Below, piece by piece: positions 32,795 to 44,294 of a DNA stretch of 64,000 nucleotides. The notes beneath the pieces were generated by a model, which had not been told where the DNA came from, ran no database searches, and was given only the letters and a program-made list of their open reading frames with translations. A program made the translations under genes and the position numbers. The stretch is from NCBI RefSeq assembly GCF_002776525.5, contig NC_045436.1, positions 49,211,313-49,275,312 on the forward strand. The letters are read 5' to 3'. The stretch is from Piliocolobus tephrosceles. Its lineage: Eukaryota > Chordata > Mammalia > Primates > Cercopithecidae. Numbering within the stretch: the first letter of the stretch is position 1; the number at the start of each line of letters is the position of its first letter.

Positions 32795-32950
32795 TAGCAC
32801 ATTGGTAAGAGCATAGTTTGGAGGGGTCCAGCAGACTCAGGTTTAAATCTAGGTCCTCCCCTTGGTGAAGATATGACTTACAACAAGTTACTTCTTGGGA
32901 TTTCAGCTTTGCCATCTGAAATATAGGGTAAGTGTATCTACCTGTATTAA
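32795..32950 (-). mobile_element. MIR SINE, antisense
   Basis: 'ttggtaagagcatagtttgg', 'gactcaggtttaaatctagg' and 'gccatctgaaatatagggta' follow the antisense MIR, including its tRNA-derived promoter part. Confidence 0.75.
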
Positions 32951-33239
32951 GCAGGTCTTTCATTCTAATTCTTTGATGTGTGGGACCTTGCTGACCCTGG
33001 AGAGATTGCTGCTCCCAAAACTGGCCAGTTCCTAGAGATAGCAACCAACTGACCTGTGAATGTGCGTCTCTATGCAAACCAACCAATCTAAAGCCCATAC
33101 CCACATATTACCTCCTTTCTCTGGGCTCTCACATTTGGGTCACTAGTCCTGTGTCCTAGTCACTGCCAGGGCCAGGTAGCAGGCAATGAGGGGTAGACCC
33201 TATGCCTCAGAGCCTGCTAAAATTATTCAAACTATCCAA

Positions 33240-33455
33240 TCCCAAGACCAACCTGGACAACATAGTGAGACCCCCATCTCTAGGAAAAAAAAATTAAAAA
33301 ATTAGCCACGTGGCATGTGCCTGCAGTCCCAGTTACTAGGGAAGCTAAGGTGGGAGGATCCCTTGAGCTTGGAAGGTTGAGGCTGCAGTGAGCTATGATT
33401 GTGTCACTGCATTCTAGCCTGGGTGACAGAGCAAGACCCTGTCTCTAAAAAAATA
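33240..33455 (+). mobile_element. AluJ SINE, 5'-truncated
   Basis: Begins in the left arm at 'cccaagaccaacctggacaa' and continues through a full right arm to an A/T-rich tail. Confidence 0.88.
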
Positions 33456-33484
33456 ATAATCATAAATTGAAAATAAATAACCCT

Positions 33485-33545
33485 AACAAATTCCAAGGTG
33501 ATGCTGATGTATTCTTTAGGTACCACGCTTTGGGAATCATTAGCC
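33485..33545 (-). mobile_element. MER5A-type terminal fragment
   Basis: 'caaattccaaggtgatgctg' and 'accacgctttgggaatcatt' match a MER5A end. The other half was not identified beyond the adjacent Alu. Confidence 0.55.
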
Positions 33546-33700
33546 TAATCACAGTAATCCTTCAATAAATGGTATCCCATAATTATTATTTTATCAGTTC
33601 CTTTAGGTCAGAAACTAAACCTTATAACTTGTATCCCCCATAACAAAGGGGCTCACAGCAGGCACTCAATACAAGATGCTGAAGGCTATTTGACATTAAA
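33546..33700 (+). mobile_element. L2-like fragment
   Basis: 'gggctcacagcaggcactca' with a preceding 'ggtcagaaactaaaccttat' is compatible with the sense L2 3' end; weak. Confidence 0.4.
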
Positions 33701-33747
33701 GCTTACTAAATAGTGAACTCTACCTATTAAGATATGTTTGTGACTAG

Positions 33748-34046
33748 TCTAGGCATGGTGGTTCATGGCTGTAATCCCAGAACTTTGGGAGACCAAGACA
33801 GGAGGATCAGTTGAGGCCAGGAGTTGGGGACCAGCCTGGGCAAGCTAGCAAGACCTTGTCTCTACAAAAAAATTTAAAAATTAGCCAGGTGTTATGGTTA
33901 TGCACCTGTAGTCCTAGCTACTTGGGAGGCTGAGGTGGGAGACTCACTTGAGCCCAGGAGGTCAAGGTTACAGGGAGTTATGATGGCGCCACTGCACTCC
34001 ACCCTGGGTGACAGAGGAAGACCCTGTCTCTAAAAAAAAGAAAAAA
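33748..34046 (+). mobile_element. AluJ SINE
   Basis: Old full-length Alu. Target duplication decayed but readable: gatatgtttgtgactag at 33,731-33,747 and ggtatctttgtgaatag at 34,047-34,063, three mismatches in 17. Confidence 0.9.
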
Positions 34047-34084
34047 GGTATCTTTGTGAATAGACTAGGAACTTGTCTAGTTAG

Positions 34085-34665
34085 GAATATGATCTAGTTA
34101 GCCATTGCTGCATAACCATAACAAATCACCCCAATGCTTAGTGGCTTAAAATAACAACCATTTTACTATATCTCATGATTTTGTGAGTCAGAAATTTGGG
34201 CAAGGCTTGCCTAATCAATCTTCCGTTTCATGAGGCATTGATGGAAGTCATGCAAAGATACTCGACTGGCAGCTTGGCTGAATCATTTATATGGCTGATA
34301 CCTTGCAGGGATGGCTCGAAGCTGGGCTCCATGGAGACTGTCAGCTGGAGCTCCTCCACTTGACCTTTCCAATGTAGTGGCTTCAAGGTAGTCAGATGAC
34401 TTATATGGCAGCTTAGGGCTCTATGAAAGAGTGTTTCAGTTAGTAAGGTGAAAGCTACATGGCCTTTTATGATCCAGCCCCAGAAATCTCATTTGGTCAC
34501 TTTCACTGTATGCTATTGGTCGTCAAAACAAGCTTCCCCCATCCTCTCCCCAGATTCAAGAGCAGGAGATATGAATCCTTCATTTCGCAGGAGGAGTGTC
34601 AAAGAATTTGTGGGCCACATTTCTAAACTATCCCATAATGTGTGGTTGCAGCCCTGTGTCTAGTG
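34085..34665 (+). mobile_element. Ancient interspersed repeat, family not named
   Basis: 'agccattgctgcataaccat', 'cttagtggcttaaaataaca', 'catggccttttatgatccag' and 'aggaggagtgtcaaagaatt' occur in an order I recall from a common mammalian LTR or DNA-transposon family that I cannot name safely. Confidence 0.55.
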
Positions 34666-35909
34666 AAGGGAATAAAACAAATAAACAAATGACCTAGGGC
34701 TTTATAATTGTACTCTGCTGTTCTCCGTTCTGAACTTTTGATATTGAATCTTCTTCCCCAATATTTCACTGGAAGCCAGGCAGCTTCCCCATGACCATCT
34801 TCATCTTATGACTGTAAGTTGGAATGAGTATCCATATACCTGTCAGAAATGCCTAGTGCAGTAAAACCCACAATGAAATGCTCTTCCCTATTGCAGGTTC
34901 ATTATACGGTATGAAAAATCGCATCCCCCAAGGACACAGTCCCGGTTGGCATTTCTCTCTCCCACTGTAATCTGAAATGCCTGGGATACAGGTGTGCTCC
35001 TCATTCGTGTCTCCAGTGTTGGGATGGGAGCCTAAACAGCCTGATACAAACCCGATGTTCCTGTTGTCTCCGAGGGAAGCACCAGCAGTCTGAATGACGC
35101 CTTCTCTCATGTCTCCAGGGCTGTACTCCCTTTGAGATGCTGTGCTCTCTGACCAGCACAACATGTCAGCAGGAACTAAATGATGACCTCAGCAGCAGTC
35201 CAAGATTATTTTGGTTACATTACTCTCTGTGATTATCCAAAAGGGAAAACAAAAAGTCATTTAAACATGCAGCTCGTGCTCTTCCTGCACAACAAAGGAT
35301 CTCCTGGAAATCTTTTATTTTTTAAAATGACATTATAATGTTATGCTTTGTTTTAATCACTTTTATCATCATTTCTTAGCAGAAGCCCAAGTGGCTCAGC
35401 TAGGGTAAAAGGGAAAAAAATCATAATGATTCATTTGTATACATTTGTCCTAGTGGGAATTTGATGTGATGGAAATATAAGAATATTAAATTAGAGGCAC
35501 TCACTCCATTATTTCTGTTCTATTTGAACCAGACACAAGATGCAAACATTATATGGAGCCCAAGAATGCCACAGTAATTCAGTGACGCATAAGCCCCCAC
35601 CAGAACACTTGGTTATTTCTAAACTGAGTGGACATGAGCTTTCTCTGCTCTCTGGTGTCATTGATGTCTCTGTTTTAGTGAATCCTTCACCCCATCCCAA
35701 ATCAATTCCTCCATTAAAGTCCCTCCCTTAAGATAACAGCTTATGTAGTTCTGGAGAGAATGGGGTCAAGTAAGCCACACACTGAGCTGTCCTGAAGTCA
35801 GCTTGTTTCCCTACAAACCTCCTTCAGCAAGGCCTCCCCAGGCCAGTCCTCGGCAGCTCTCTTCTAGGAATCAGAGCTGACCAGCTACCGAGGCCAGTGT
35901 ATCATTTGG
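34666..35909. other. Unannotated DNA
   Basis: No gene or clear repeat. Reading frames of about 60-100 codons occur on both strands without recognisable domains. Confidence 0.5.
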
Positions 35910-36300
35910 GATCTAACCAGGAAACAAAAACCACCAGAGAATTCCAAACAGGACTTTGATGCAGGGATCAATTACACAAGGGATGGAAGAGCTGAGAGGC
36001 CAGCCAGGGCGGGGTGAGGAATCCAGACTGCAAAGAAAGGAAGCTGACACCACTGCAGGGCAGAGGAAAGGGAGGAGGGTGTTCCCCGAGCTCAGGGTGC
36101 CTCGTGGAGTCTCTGCGTCACTGGGTGGAGGCTGGAACCATAGTGGACCTGTCTGGCAACAAATGGAGTGGGAGAGGTACGCAGCTGCGAAGGAGGGGAG
36201 AAGGCCTCGTTTCTCCCTCTCTACCTCCACCATCCAGCGCTTCCTATCATCCTCTGATCTTAGAAAAGCAACCTACAGGGGTCAGGCCCCTTTGATTTAG
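35910..36300 (+). mobile_element. Possible ancient repeat, GC-richer than its surroundings
   Basis: 'gatcaattacacaagggatg' and 'gaagagctgagaggccagcc' resemble the start of a dispersed old repeat. A 114-codon + frame (35,956-36,300) overlaps a 106-codon frame on the other strand. Coding status is not supported. Confidence 0.35.
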
Positions 36301-37174
36301 AACAGGGTAGAGGAAGGGCAAGAAACAGATCTCGGGAAAACAAAGCCAGAATGTGCACTGCCAGTAACACCGCAAAGCTGGTCTCACTCAGATCTCTGCA
36401 GTCTCTCCAGGCCCCTGCACACATCCACCCCTAGCTCAGGTTCAAAGGTCTCAAGCCACTGACGATGCAACCTTGTGGGATACCAGCCTTCCTCATGAAG
36501 GCTCTGCTCCCATCAAATCTCCAGCCTCGGTCAACCCGCTCCTTCGGCCTCCCACCCAGTGCTACCTTTAGTTCACTGTGGTTCCCGCTGACTCACCAGT
36601 GTCTTTACGGATTTGACTTGATCTTAGATCCATTTCTGTAAGCTGAACTCCAGCTCTAGTGGGTATGGTCTGGGTTTGGTATCAAATGACCTTCTTTCTC
36701 ACCACAGAAATATTCTATCCTTTTTTCTTTTCCAGCAGAAGATAGTGTTTTGCTCTCATGATAGGCCCCATTCAAGAGGGAAGGGAGGGAGACTCCACCT
36801 CTTTGCAGAAGAGCTTGTAGGGTAAGAGAAATTGCTGTGGACAACTTTGAAAATACAACCAGTCCCATGCAGAGACTTTACAGATCTCCTCAATACTAAT
36901 CAATAGTTTTTCTCAAAGATTTCCTCCCTCCCTTACTTCTTCTCTTTCTCCCTTCCTCCCTTTTTATTTTCTTTTAGTACCTAGAAAAGTACAGGAAAAC
37001 TTAATCTTTGGGAACCAGCACATTTCTGAATACAGCTTAATTACAGATTAAATCTTAAAAGATTTAATGGCTCTTTATTTTGTCTTGATTTTATCAGTCT
37101 AGACTCTAACACCTTTACCACTAATATATTCTAATATATGAAGAGAAAGAAACTGAACTCAGGCCCTATCCCCA
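36301..37174. other. Unannotated DNA with a CT-rich stretch
   Basis: Polypyrimidine sequence at about 36,922-36,976. No coding feature recognised. Confidence 0.5.
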
Positions 37175-37507
37175 TGTTAGAGACTGACTATGCCCTCTCA
37201 AATTTAATGTTGAGGTTCTTCCGAATCCCCAATGTGATGGCATTAGGAAATGGAGCCTTTGGGAGATAATTAGGTAACGAAGGCGTAGCACCTCACTCTC
37301 TGGGGTGCCCTTATAAAAAGGAGACTCCTGAGAGCTCTTAGCCCTCTTTTTAGCTACCAACACAGAAAAGGACCTTCACCAGAACCTGACCATACTAGCA
37401 CCCTGGTCTGCTACTTCCAGCTGCCAGGCCTGTGAGAAATAAATTTCTGTTGTTTATAAGCCACCCAGTCTATGATATTTTTGTTAGAGCAGCCCAAACT
37501 GACTCAC
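37175..37507 (+). mobile_element. MLT1-class LTR (MaLR)
   Basis: Starts TGTTAGAGACTGACTATGCC and contains a 'gcctttgggagataattagg' block, 'tgcccttataaaaaggaga', 'ttctgttgtttataagccac' and a near-canonical end. A solo LTR in + orientation. Confidence 0.85.
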
Positions 37508-38009
37508 ACCCCCAAGAAAGCTGACTCTACTTGCCATCTTCCCCATGGCTGTCAGGCAACACAATCATCTTCTAGGTATGACATTCTTACCCACAAAGTT
37601 TTTCTGCAACTTCTCCATTTCCCTGTATGGCCATGTCAGGGAGTAAATAGATGCTCCCCCTCCCCAAACAACAGGACTTAACAGCAATCAAATCAAAGAC
37701 TGGGCCTCAGAATTAATTGTACCAGGCCTACTCAGCAGACAGCAGGACCCCTTAAGACCATGGTTCAGCTGGGGAGACAGCCCTGGACACAGCAGAGGGC
37801 ATCTTTGCCAAAGTAGGTCCTCCAGTCCAGGCTGCCTCATCTTTCCACCAAGCCCTGGAAAAGAGGCTTTTCTGGTGTGATCTAGCTCCCGCCGTGGGAG
37901 AGAGAAGAGTCCACATGCACAAAAGATGGTCTCTCTTCTTGAAGTTAAGTGTGCTACAGAGACGGGACAGATGGCCACATCTTAATCAGAAACTAGACTT
38001 CAAGATCAT
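37508..38009. other. Unannotated DNA between two LTRs
   Basis: No recognisable internal retroviral sequence, so the flanking LTRs are unrelated insertions. No gene. Confidence 0.5.
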
Positions 38010-38391
38010 TGAGGGTAGTGTTAAATCAAGTTTAACCTAAAGCTAAAGGTTTCTCTGTACATCGTGAACTATAGCCTACATGGAAGTGTAAACAAACTGT
38101 GGTCTACTGTTGTGCCAATCACCAAGTTTTGATCAATCAAATGTGGCCAAACATTTAAACTATGTTCAAATAAGGTAAACGCTGAGCTATAAACAATCCA
38201 GCAGTTTCTGGACCTCGTTTCCATTTTCTGTAAGTCACTTTCCCTTTTCTGTCCATAAATCCTCTTCCACCACGTGGCTGTGCTGAAGTCTCAGAGCCTA
38301 TTGTGGCTCAGGAGGCTGCCCGATTTGCAAATTGTTCATTGTTCAATTAAACTCTTCTAATTTTAGTGCAGCTGAAGTTTTTCTTTTAACA
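38010..38391 (+). mobile_element. Solo LTR, ERV1/MER4-like group
   Basis: Begins TGAGGGTAGTGTTAAATCAA and ends TTTTTCTTTTAACA (TG...CA). The 3' part has 'gtccataaatcctcttccac', 'gcccgatttgcaaattgttc' and 'caattaaactcttctaattt', the layout of class I LTRs with an R/U5 polyadenylation region. Subfamily not certain. No clear flanking duplication remains. Confidence 0.6.
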
Positions 38392-39299
38392 GAAGATACA
38401 AGCAATATACCAAAATGCTCTGACCACCACATAAGCATTTAAATACCCGCTTAAAAGAAAACAGAGGCAAACTGAGAGCAAGTGAAATACCCTTTCTTTG
38501 GGTTCTGATTTCCTTGACTCAGGGACCAACTTTTGGGAGCTACAACCATTATGATTACGCTGAGCTTAGCTCCAAAAACCTATCAGAGCTAACACCTCCT
38601 TTTTATAATGGCTTTTTAATATCCTCAATAAAATTAATATGCATAACTCATCCTCACACATTTCAAAAAGAAATCAACACAGTGTCCTAACTGATATAAA
38701 AGAGACACAATAATATTTATAATAAAATAATGCGCATTTCTATATATATATATATGCCCAGGCAGAGCTGCGCTAGAAGTCACAATCAAGTCATGAGGCC
38801 TCACAGATGCGTAGAGGCCCTAGGAACATAATAGTTACAAATGCAGCTCTGACAGGTCATTGTTTCTGTCATCAGTGAGGTGATTTTCTGAAATAGGGAA
38901 CCACTCCTGACAGCACTCTAAACAAAGCAGAGTATAATCTTCTTCTTGATTGGTATGATCATGCAAAATTCAGTGTATGTGGAAACAATGCAAAAAGAAC
39001 TCATGGAATTTTTTAAAACTGAGTTAGATTCTAAGTTCAAATAATATTAGGTTTTTCACCTATCAGGACATGTACATCCCAGATGAGAACACTCAAAAGT
39101 CATGTGGGATACAGGATGAATTGTTTCTGTTGGCCTCCACCCAGTAAATGGTAGTAGTACCCCTATCCTTGTAACAACCAAAAGAAGTCCCTGCAAATGT
39201 CCAAAATGACCTCAAGGGCGTCGAAACCATGCTCTCAAGTGTTTCTCAGCTAGTCTTTTTGAATGTATTCCAACTGCGAGAAACTTAAGAGTGCTAGGA
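38392..39299. other. Unannotated AT-rich DNA
   Basis: A (TA)n run lies at about 38,739-38,754. Otherwise nothing recognised. Confidence 0.5.
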
Positions 39300-39425
39300 A
39301 CTAAGAGCTTTATATGTATGAAGGTCCAGGTACAATTATTATTTCCCTGTCACACATAAGAAAACCAAGGCACAAAGAGGCAAGGTAACTTCCTAAGCTC
39401 ACAGAACAAGGCTGCAGGTTGGGGT
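39300..39425 (+). mobile_element. MIR SINE fragment
   Basis: 'ataagaaaaccaaggcacaa' and 'ggcaaggtaacttcctaagc' match the MIR 3' half. Confidence 0.7.
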
Positions 39426-39477
39426 GGGAGGCAAAAGTAAGCATTCCAGAACCCACATTAGCCACCACTTCCTTCCA

Positions 39478-39773
39478 GTTGTGGTGGCAGGCACCTGTAA
39501 TTCCCAGCAACTCAGGAGACTGAGAAGGGATAATCACTGGAAGCTGGAAGTTCGAGACCAGACAGAGCAACATGGTGAGACCCCATCTCTAAAAAAATGT
39601 TTTTCAAATTAGCTGGGCATGGTGGTGCATGCCTATAGCCCCAGCTACTCATGAGGCTGAGGCAGGAGAATTGTCTGAGCCCAGGAGTTCCAGGCTGCAG
39701 TGAACAGTGATTGTACCACTGCACTCCAGCCTGGGCAACAGCAAGAGACCCTGTCTCTTAAAAAACAAAACAA
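39478..39773 (+). mobile_element. AluJ SINE, 5' end lost
   Basis: Starts within the left arm at 'tgtggtggcaggcacctgta' and has an otherwise complete body and A-rich tail. Confidence 0.88.
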
Positions 39774-40742
39774 TTACCACTCCCTTGCTTTGTTTGCCTC
39801 TGCATTTGTGAGACTTTTCAACCTGTTTCCTACTGATAGGTCTAGGTTCTGACAACATGAAAAAGACCTCCAGACAATCACAGAGGACTGTTGACTTATT
39901 CTGTCCTGTTTCTCTTTCTAAGCTTGAAAATCCAGCAACACCGTGTCCACGGACTCCGGAAAGTGTCCTCAAAGCTCGGTTCTTAGCTCACCTCTGTGAC
40001 CCTTCCTGAGTTTGCTTTTCATCCATGGGTTGCTGACCTATTTCACCCATTCAGGTGATATGATAACTAAGCCAAGTAAAAGGGGCATAATTTACTGCCT
40101 GCCCCTGCTTTTTCCGATTATCCCATTTGAGCCTCGCTAATCTTTTCCTTACCTCTCTCACCTCTCCTCACCTCACCGAGCTCTTCCGTTTGCTCTGTCA
40201 GACCACTGGGTACAGTGATGATAACCTGCCTTCACTCCCGGCGTCATCTCAAACAAAGGTCTGCTTCACCAAATGGGGTGTTTCAGCAGCGAGCAGCTCA
40301 CCTCTCACCCACAGCTGCTCTGTGCATGGCTCAGGAAGAGTCTCTGAGCACAGATCTGGAATGCAGAGCCCTCGGCCTCATGCTCACCCTTCTTTTAGCT
40401 GTACATCAGCAGCACATTCTAGTTGGCTTACCTGTGCAAGCTGGTTGGAGCCTCTGTAACACTGATGGTCCCAAATTGCTCTGTGAAAGACAAAGTCTCA
40501 TGCTCCTTGCAGGAATATCATTGTCAAACAAGTAAACATAAGTCACAAGGTCTTTGAAAATTTGCTAGGTACTCTGGCCATGAGCTCCACTAGCTCCCCT
40601 CCAAGGATGCCATCCAGCTGTATGAGATAGTTTAAAGAGATGCAAATGCACCCTAACAGGATTGTGCATAGGATTTTAATTTGCCTGTGCCTAAACAGTT
40701 ACTCTAAGAAAATTTTCAAATCAACACTTTGGTGTTATTCTC
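39774..40742. other. Unannotated DNA
   Basis: Two overlapping + frames of about 106-110 codons (40,127-40,535) have no recognisable domain. No repeat recognised. Confidence 0.5.
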
Positions 40743-41138
40743 TGATATGGTTTGGCTCTGTGTCCCCACCCAAATCTCATCTTGAGTTGTGATCCTCAGT
40801 GTTGGAGGAGGGGCCTGGCGGGAGGTGATTGGATCATGGGGTGGTTTCTAATGGCTTAGCACTATCTCCCCAGTGCTGTCTCCTGATAGAAGTCTCAAAA
40901 GATCTGATTGTTTGAAAGTCTGAAGCACCTCCCCCTTCACTCTCTCTCTCTCTCCTGCTGCCATGTAGGAGGTTCTTGCTTCCCCTTCACCCCTCTGCCA
41001 CAATTGTAAGTTTCCTGAGGCCTCCTCAGCCATGTCTCCTGTATAGCATGTGGAACTGTGAGTCAATTAAACCTCTTTTCTTTATAAATAAGCCAGTCTC
41101 AGGTAGTTCTTTATAGCAGTATGAGAATGAACTAATAT
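40743..41138 (+). mobile_element. MST-class solo LTR (MaLR, ERVL-MaLR)
   Basis: Starts TGATATGGTTTGGCTCTGTG and runs through 'ggcctggcgggaggtgattg', 'gttcttgcttccccttcacc', 'aattaaacctcttttcttta' (AATTAAA-type polyadenylation region) to 'gaatgaactaata'. Near full length and well preserved. Confidence 0.9.
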
Positions 41139-42079
41139 GTTTACTCATAGCTATTTCTTCACCAACCTCACTTTCCTGTGCTCCTATTCAAGGAGCCACT
41201 ATCATTGAGCCCAATACTCTATAGCAGAAACAAGGAGAGATGATATAGAAAGACAAGCAAAGAGAGAAACCACAGCACAAAAGGACTGTAGGGCAATGTT
41301 TTGGAGATTATATTTTTAATCCAATGTGCCAAAGATAGGAGGTCTTCAACATGGAGTCCTTGAAAGCCCTGAGAGCAAGCCCAGCCTGATAAAGAACGCG
41401 TTTCACCTCAGTCAAGTCACAATCAGAATCCACGATGTTTCTCCTCAATCTTCACCCAACAGAGGTGCCCATAAACAGAGACCTTATTCTCTTTCTCCTC
41501 TTTCCTTTCTTCCATCTGTAGTTCCTTCCATTTTTTCCTGAATAAAACAAACACAGAGGCACTAGTCTAGTACAAAAAGCCTTTCTTTCATAGGTCTAGT
41601 AGAGACCTTGGAAATATTCAAAGCCCATCACCCAAGAAAAGGCAGGGGAACAATGAAAATGTATTTTCTGAGTTACATCAGGAAATAGAATGTTTTAATT
41701 CATCTTTCAAACACTGTAAATTCAACCTCTCAGTGATTAAATTGAAGTCTAATAAGACAAGATGGCATATCTGAGTCACCTCTCTTGTGTTTTAATTCTC
41801 CTTCTCCTGCCAGCTGCACTCTTTTGACAATAGAATCCAGTCCTGCTTCATATGACACCAGTGTCCCTTGCCTATCCCTCCTTCTGGTCACACGTTCTCT
41901 AACTCCTTGCTGGCCATCTTCACCAGATGTCCTTCAATACCTCCAGCCCGAACTCAACTCCCCTTTGCACAATGGTCCTCACTCCTTATCCCTCCATACC
42001 TTCAGCCCCCTTTCCCATTCCTGGCTGGAAGCAACCCCATGGTATATTTGCTTATATTCTACTTTGTGACTGGTACATG
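41139..42079. other. Unannotated DNA
   Basis: Frames of 70-94 codons only. No feature recognised. Confidence 0.5.
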
Positions 42080-42205
42080 ATGCATCTCAGCACTAGACTG
42101 TAAGTTCCTTAAGAGTCAAATCTGTGTTGGATTCATTTTTGTATTCATCACATCATTTAGCAAGTGCCTTGCACACTGGAGTACTCACTAAATATTTCAT
42201 GAATG
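42080..42205 (+). mobile_element. L2 LINE 3' end
   Basis: 'ctagactgtaagttccttaa' followed by 'tagcaagtgccttgcacact' and a short AAATATTTCATGAATG tail is the sense L2 3' terminus. Confidence 0.75.
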
Positions 42206-42609
42206 CAGAGGGCATTCAGCCTTTTCTGTTGTTGGCAGGGAAATCAAAGGGACCCAAATGAATGGGGAAGGACTGGAGCACTATTGTGTCAAAGTCTGGG
42301 ATATGGGAAGGGAGCAACATCCTCTGCAAATGCCTTACAGAGTGCTGGTCATTCCAAATGTTCAGTAAGACATAGTTGACTGACTGACCAATGCTCATTG
42401 CTCTTGGAAAGCTGTTGGAATGGTGGGGTGATGAGATTTTCTTTTCATTAGCCCTAAAGGCACAGAGTCAGGAGCCAGAGCAAGGGGGCACGTTGCATAC
42501 TCTTTCTGCCCAGTGCCACAGACAACAAACCCCAAGTCTCTGCTCCTGCTGGACTGCCACAAACATATATAATGTCTACAAACTTTGGATGAAAGGTAAT
42601 AGGTCATCA

Positions 42610-42760
42610 CCATCATTATCACAGTTTTTCACTTTCCCACTAAACTATGAGCTTCCTAAGAATGAGGATCAATCTACCTTAGTACTTAACTCATTCATCT
42701 TGATAGCTATGATGCCTGGCACATTGGTGCTCAATGAATATGTGTTGAACGTCGAGTTCA
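42610..42760 (+). mobile_element. L2 LINE 3' end
   Basis: 'aaactatgagcttcctaaga', 'gatgcctggcacattggtgc' and 'tcaatgaatatgtgttgaac' match the sense L2 3' terminus. Confidence 0.75.
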
Positions 42761-42949
42761 ACATAACATAGAGAGATCTTAATATACATGAGGCTAAAAA
42801 TATGTATGTAAGGAAATATGATTATTAAGAAAAACTATTAATCAGCTGTTTTTTAATGTTCATGGCAAATGGTCCTGGAATGAATGTGCTTAAACTAAAA
42901 TTTAAAAAAATTAAATCAGAACAATTTCTTTTCTCTCTCACAGTGTGTT

Positions 42950-43112
42950 TTACAGACCACCTGCATCAGAATCACCTGGGATATATTACACATAAAGAGA
43001 ATATATATGTTTCAGATTCATGTGTCCCCACTCCAGAATGAGTGAATGTTATTCTTTGGAGTGGGCCTGGAAGCCTACATTTTAAACATATACTGAGGGG
43101 TTTAGCAAATTT
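42950..43112 (-). mobile_element. MER5A-type hAT-Charlie remnant
   Basis: 'ctgcatcagaatcacctggg' and 'gtgggcctggaagcctacat' are typical MER5A blocks. Ends not well preserved. Confidence 0.65.
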
Positions 43113-43469
43113 GAGTACACTGAAATTTCAGGACGTTGGCCTGGAGTGACAAGTGAGAGAATTGTTAAGGGGAGAGGTGATACACCCTGAGACTCAAGTA
43201 TGCAAAATACCTGAGGAATTTTCTCTCTAGGTTCTTCGAGCATATGATAGATCTCTTTTTGTCACTGATGACTTAGAGCCAGGAAAGTGGTCAAGATGAC
43301 CTCACAAGATTCTTTCCAGATATGTAATGCTATGAAAAACACACTCGCCATCATTTCAACACATGGAAATTCAATGTGCATAGGAACGAAACTCTGGACC
43401 TGTCATTTCTTTGCTGGTGATGAAAATGGCTTTGCTAGTTTGTCTTCCTTTTCAGTTGCTTTCTCTTCT

Positions 43470-44009
43470 GTTAATGAAGTCCAATATTATTGAATGCCTT
43501 CTTGGTGCAAGCCTCATGCTAGAAGCTTTGGAAGGAAGTTAGAATATGAATCAACCATCCATGAGGAGCTCACCACTCAGGACATATGATGAGAGGTATG
43601 CATGTGGAAGTTAAGCAGCAACTCAAAACACTAGGGAAAATGTCATGGGACAGTGTTTGCTGAGTGCTCAAAATTAATTATATTACAAATAATGTCCCAG
43701 GGTATTCTGAGGAGAGTGATCATTTCAAGCTGGGAGTATTGATTTGACCCAGCCTCAAGGAATGGGGGAGGATTTGGAAAGGCAGAAAGGAAAAAGAAGG
43801 GTGTATCCAGGAACTGGAGTGGCATGAGCAAATTTTAGATGAGGAGAGGTAAACCCACTTGACACGAGTGGAGGTTTAATCAAGAATGGCGGGAAATAGA
43901 TGAGTAACTGGAGAGCTGCTTCATGGAGGGTTCTAATGCTATACAATGAGAATTGTGGACATCTTAGAGGGAAATTAGAGGATTACAGGTAAAACTTTTG
44001 AGAAAACAT
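43470..44009 (-). mobile_element. L2-type antisense repeat region
   Basis: 'tattgaatgccttcttggtg' and 'ccatgaggagctcaccactc' are antisense L2 3' end. Sequence beyond it ('aggaactggagtggcatgag' and onward to 44,000) is probably a further part of the same old repeat, interrupted by the next AluJ. Confidence 0.55.
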
Positions 44010-44294
44010 TATTTATTTAGCTAGTTAGTTTTTGGAGACATGGTCTCACTCTGTCACCCAGGCTGGGATGCAGTGGTGTGATCATAGCTCATTGCAGCCT
44101 GGAACTCCCAGGCTCAAGCCATCCTTCCACCTCAGCCTCCTGAGTACCTGGGACTACACTGCCATGCCTAGATAACTTTTTCTTTTCTTTTTAGACATGG
44201 GGTCACTATGTTTCCCAGGCTGGTATTGAACTTCTGCTTTGACTGCGCTCCCAAAGCACTGAGATTACAGGTGCAAGCCACCATGCCCAGCTGA
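44010..44294 (-). mobile_element. AluJ SINE, antisense
   Basis: Two-arm Alu in reverse orientation with strong divergence. It lies inside the old L2-like region, which seems to continue after it ('ttagaaagctattgcaatgg' near 44,378). Confidence 0.88.

Noticed and set aside
32795..32880. tRNA-like A-box/B-box sequence
   Set aside because: The order and flanks match an antisense MIR SINE, whose head is tRNA-derived, rather than an independent tRNA gene.
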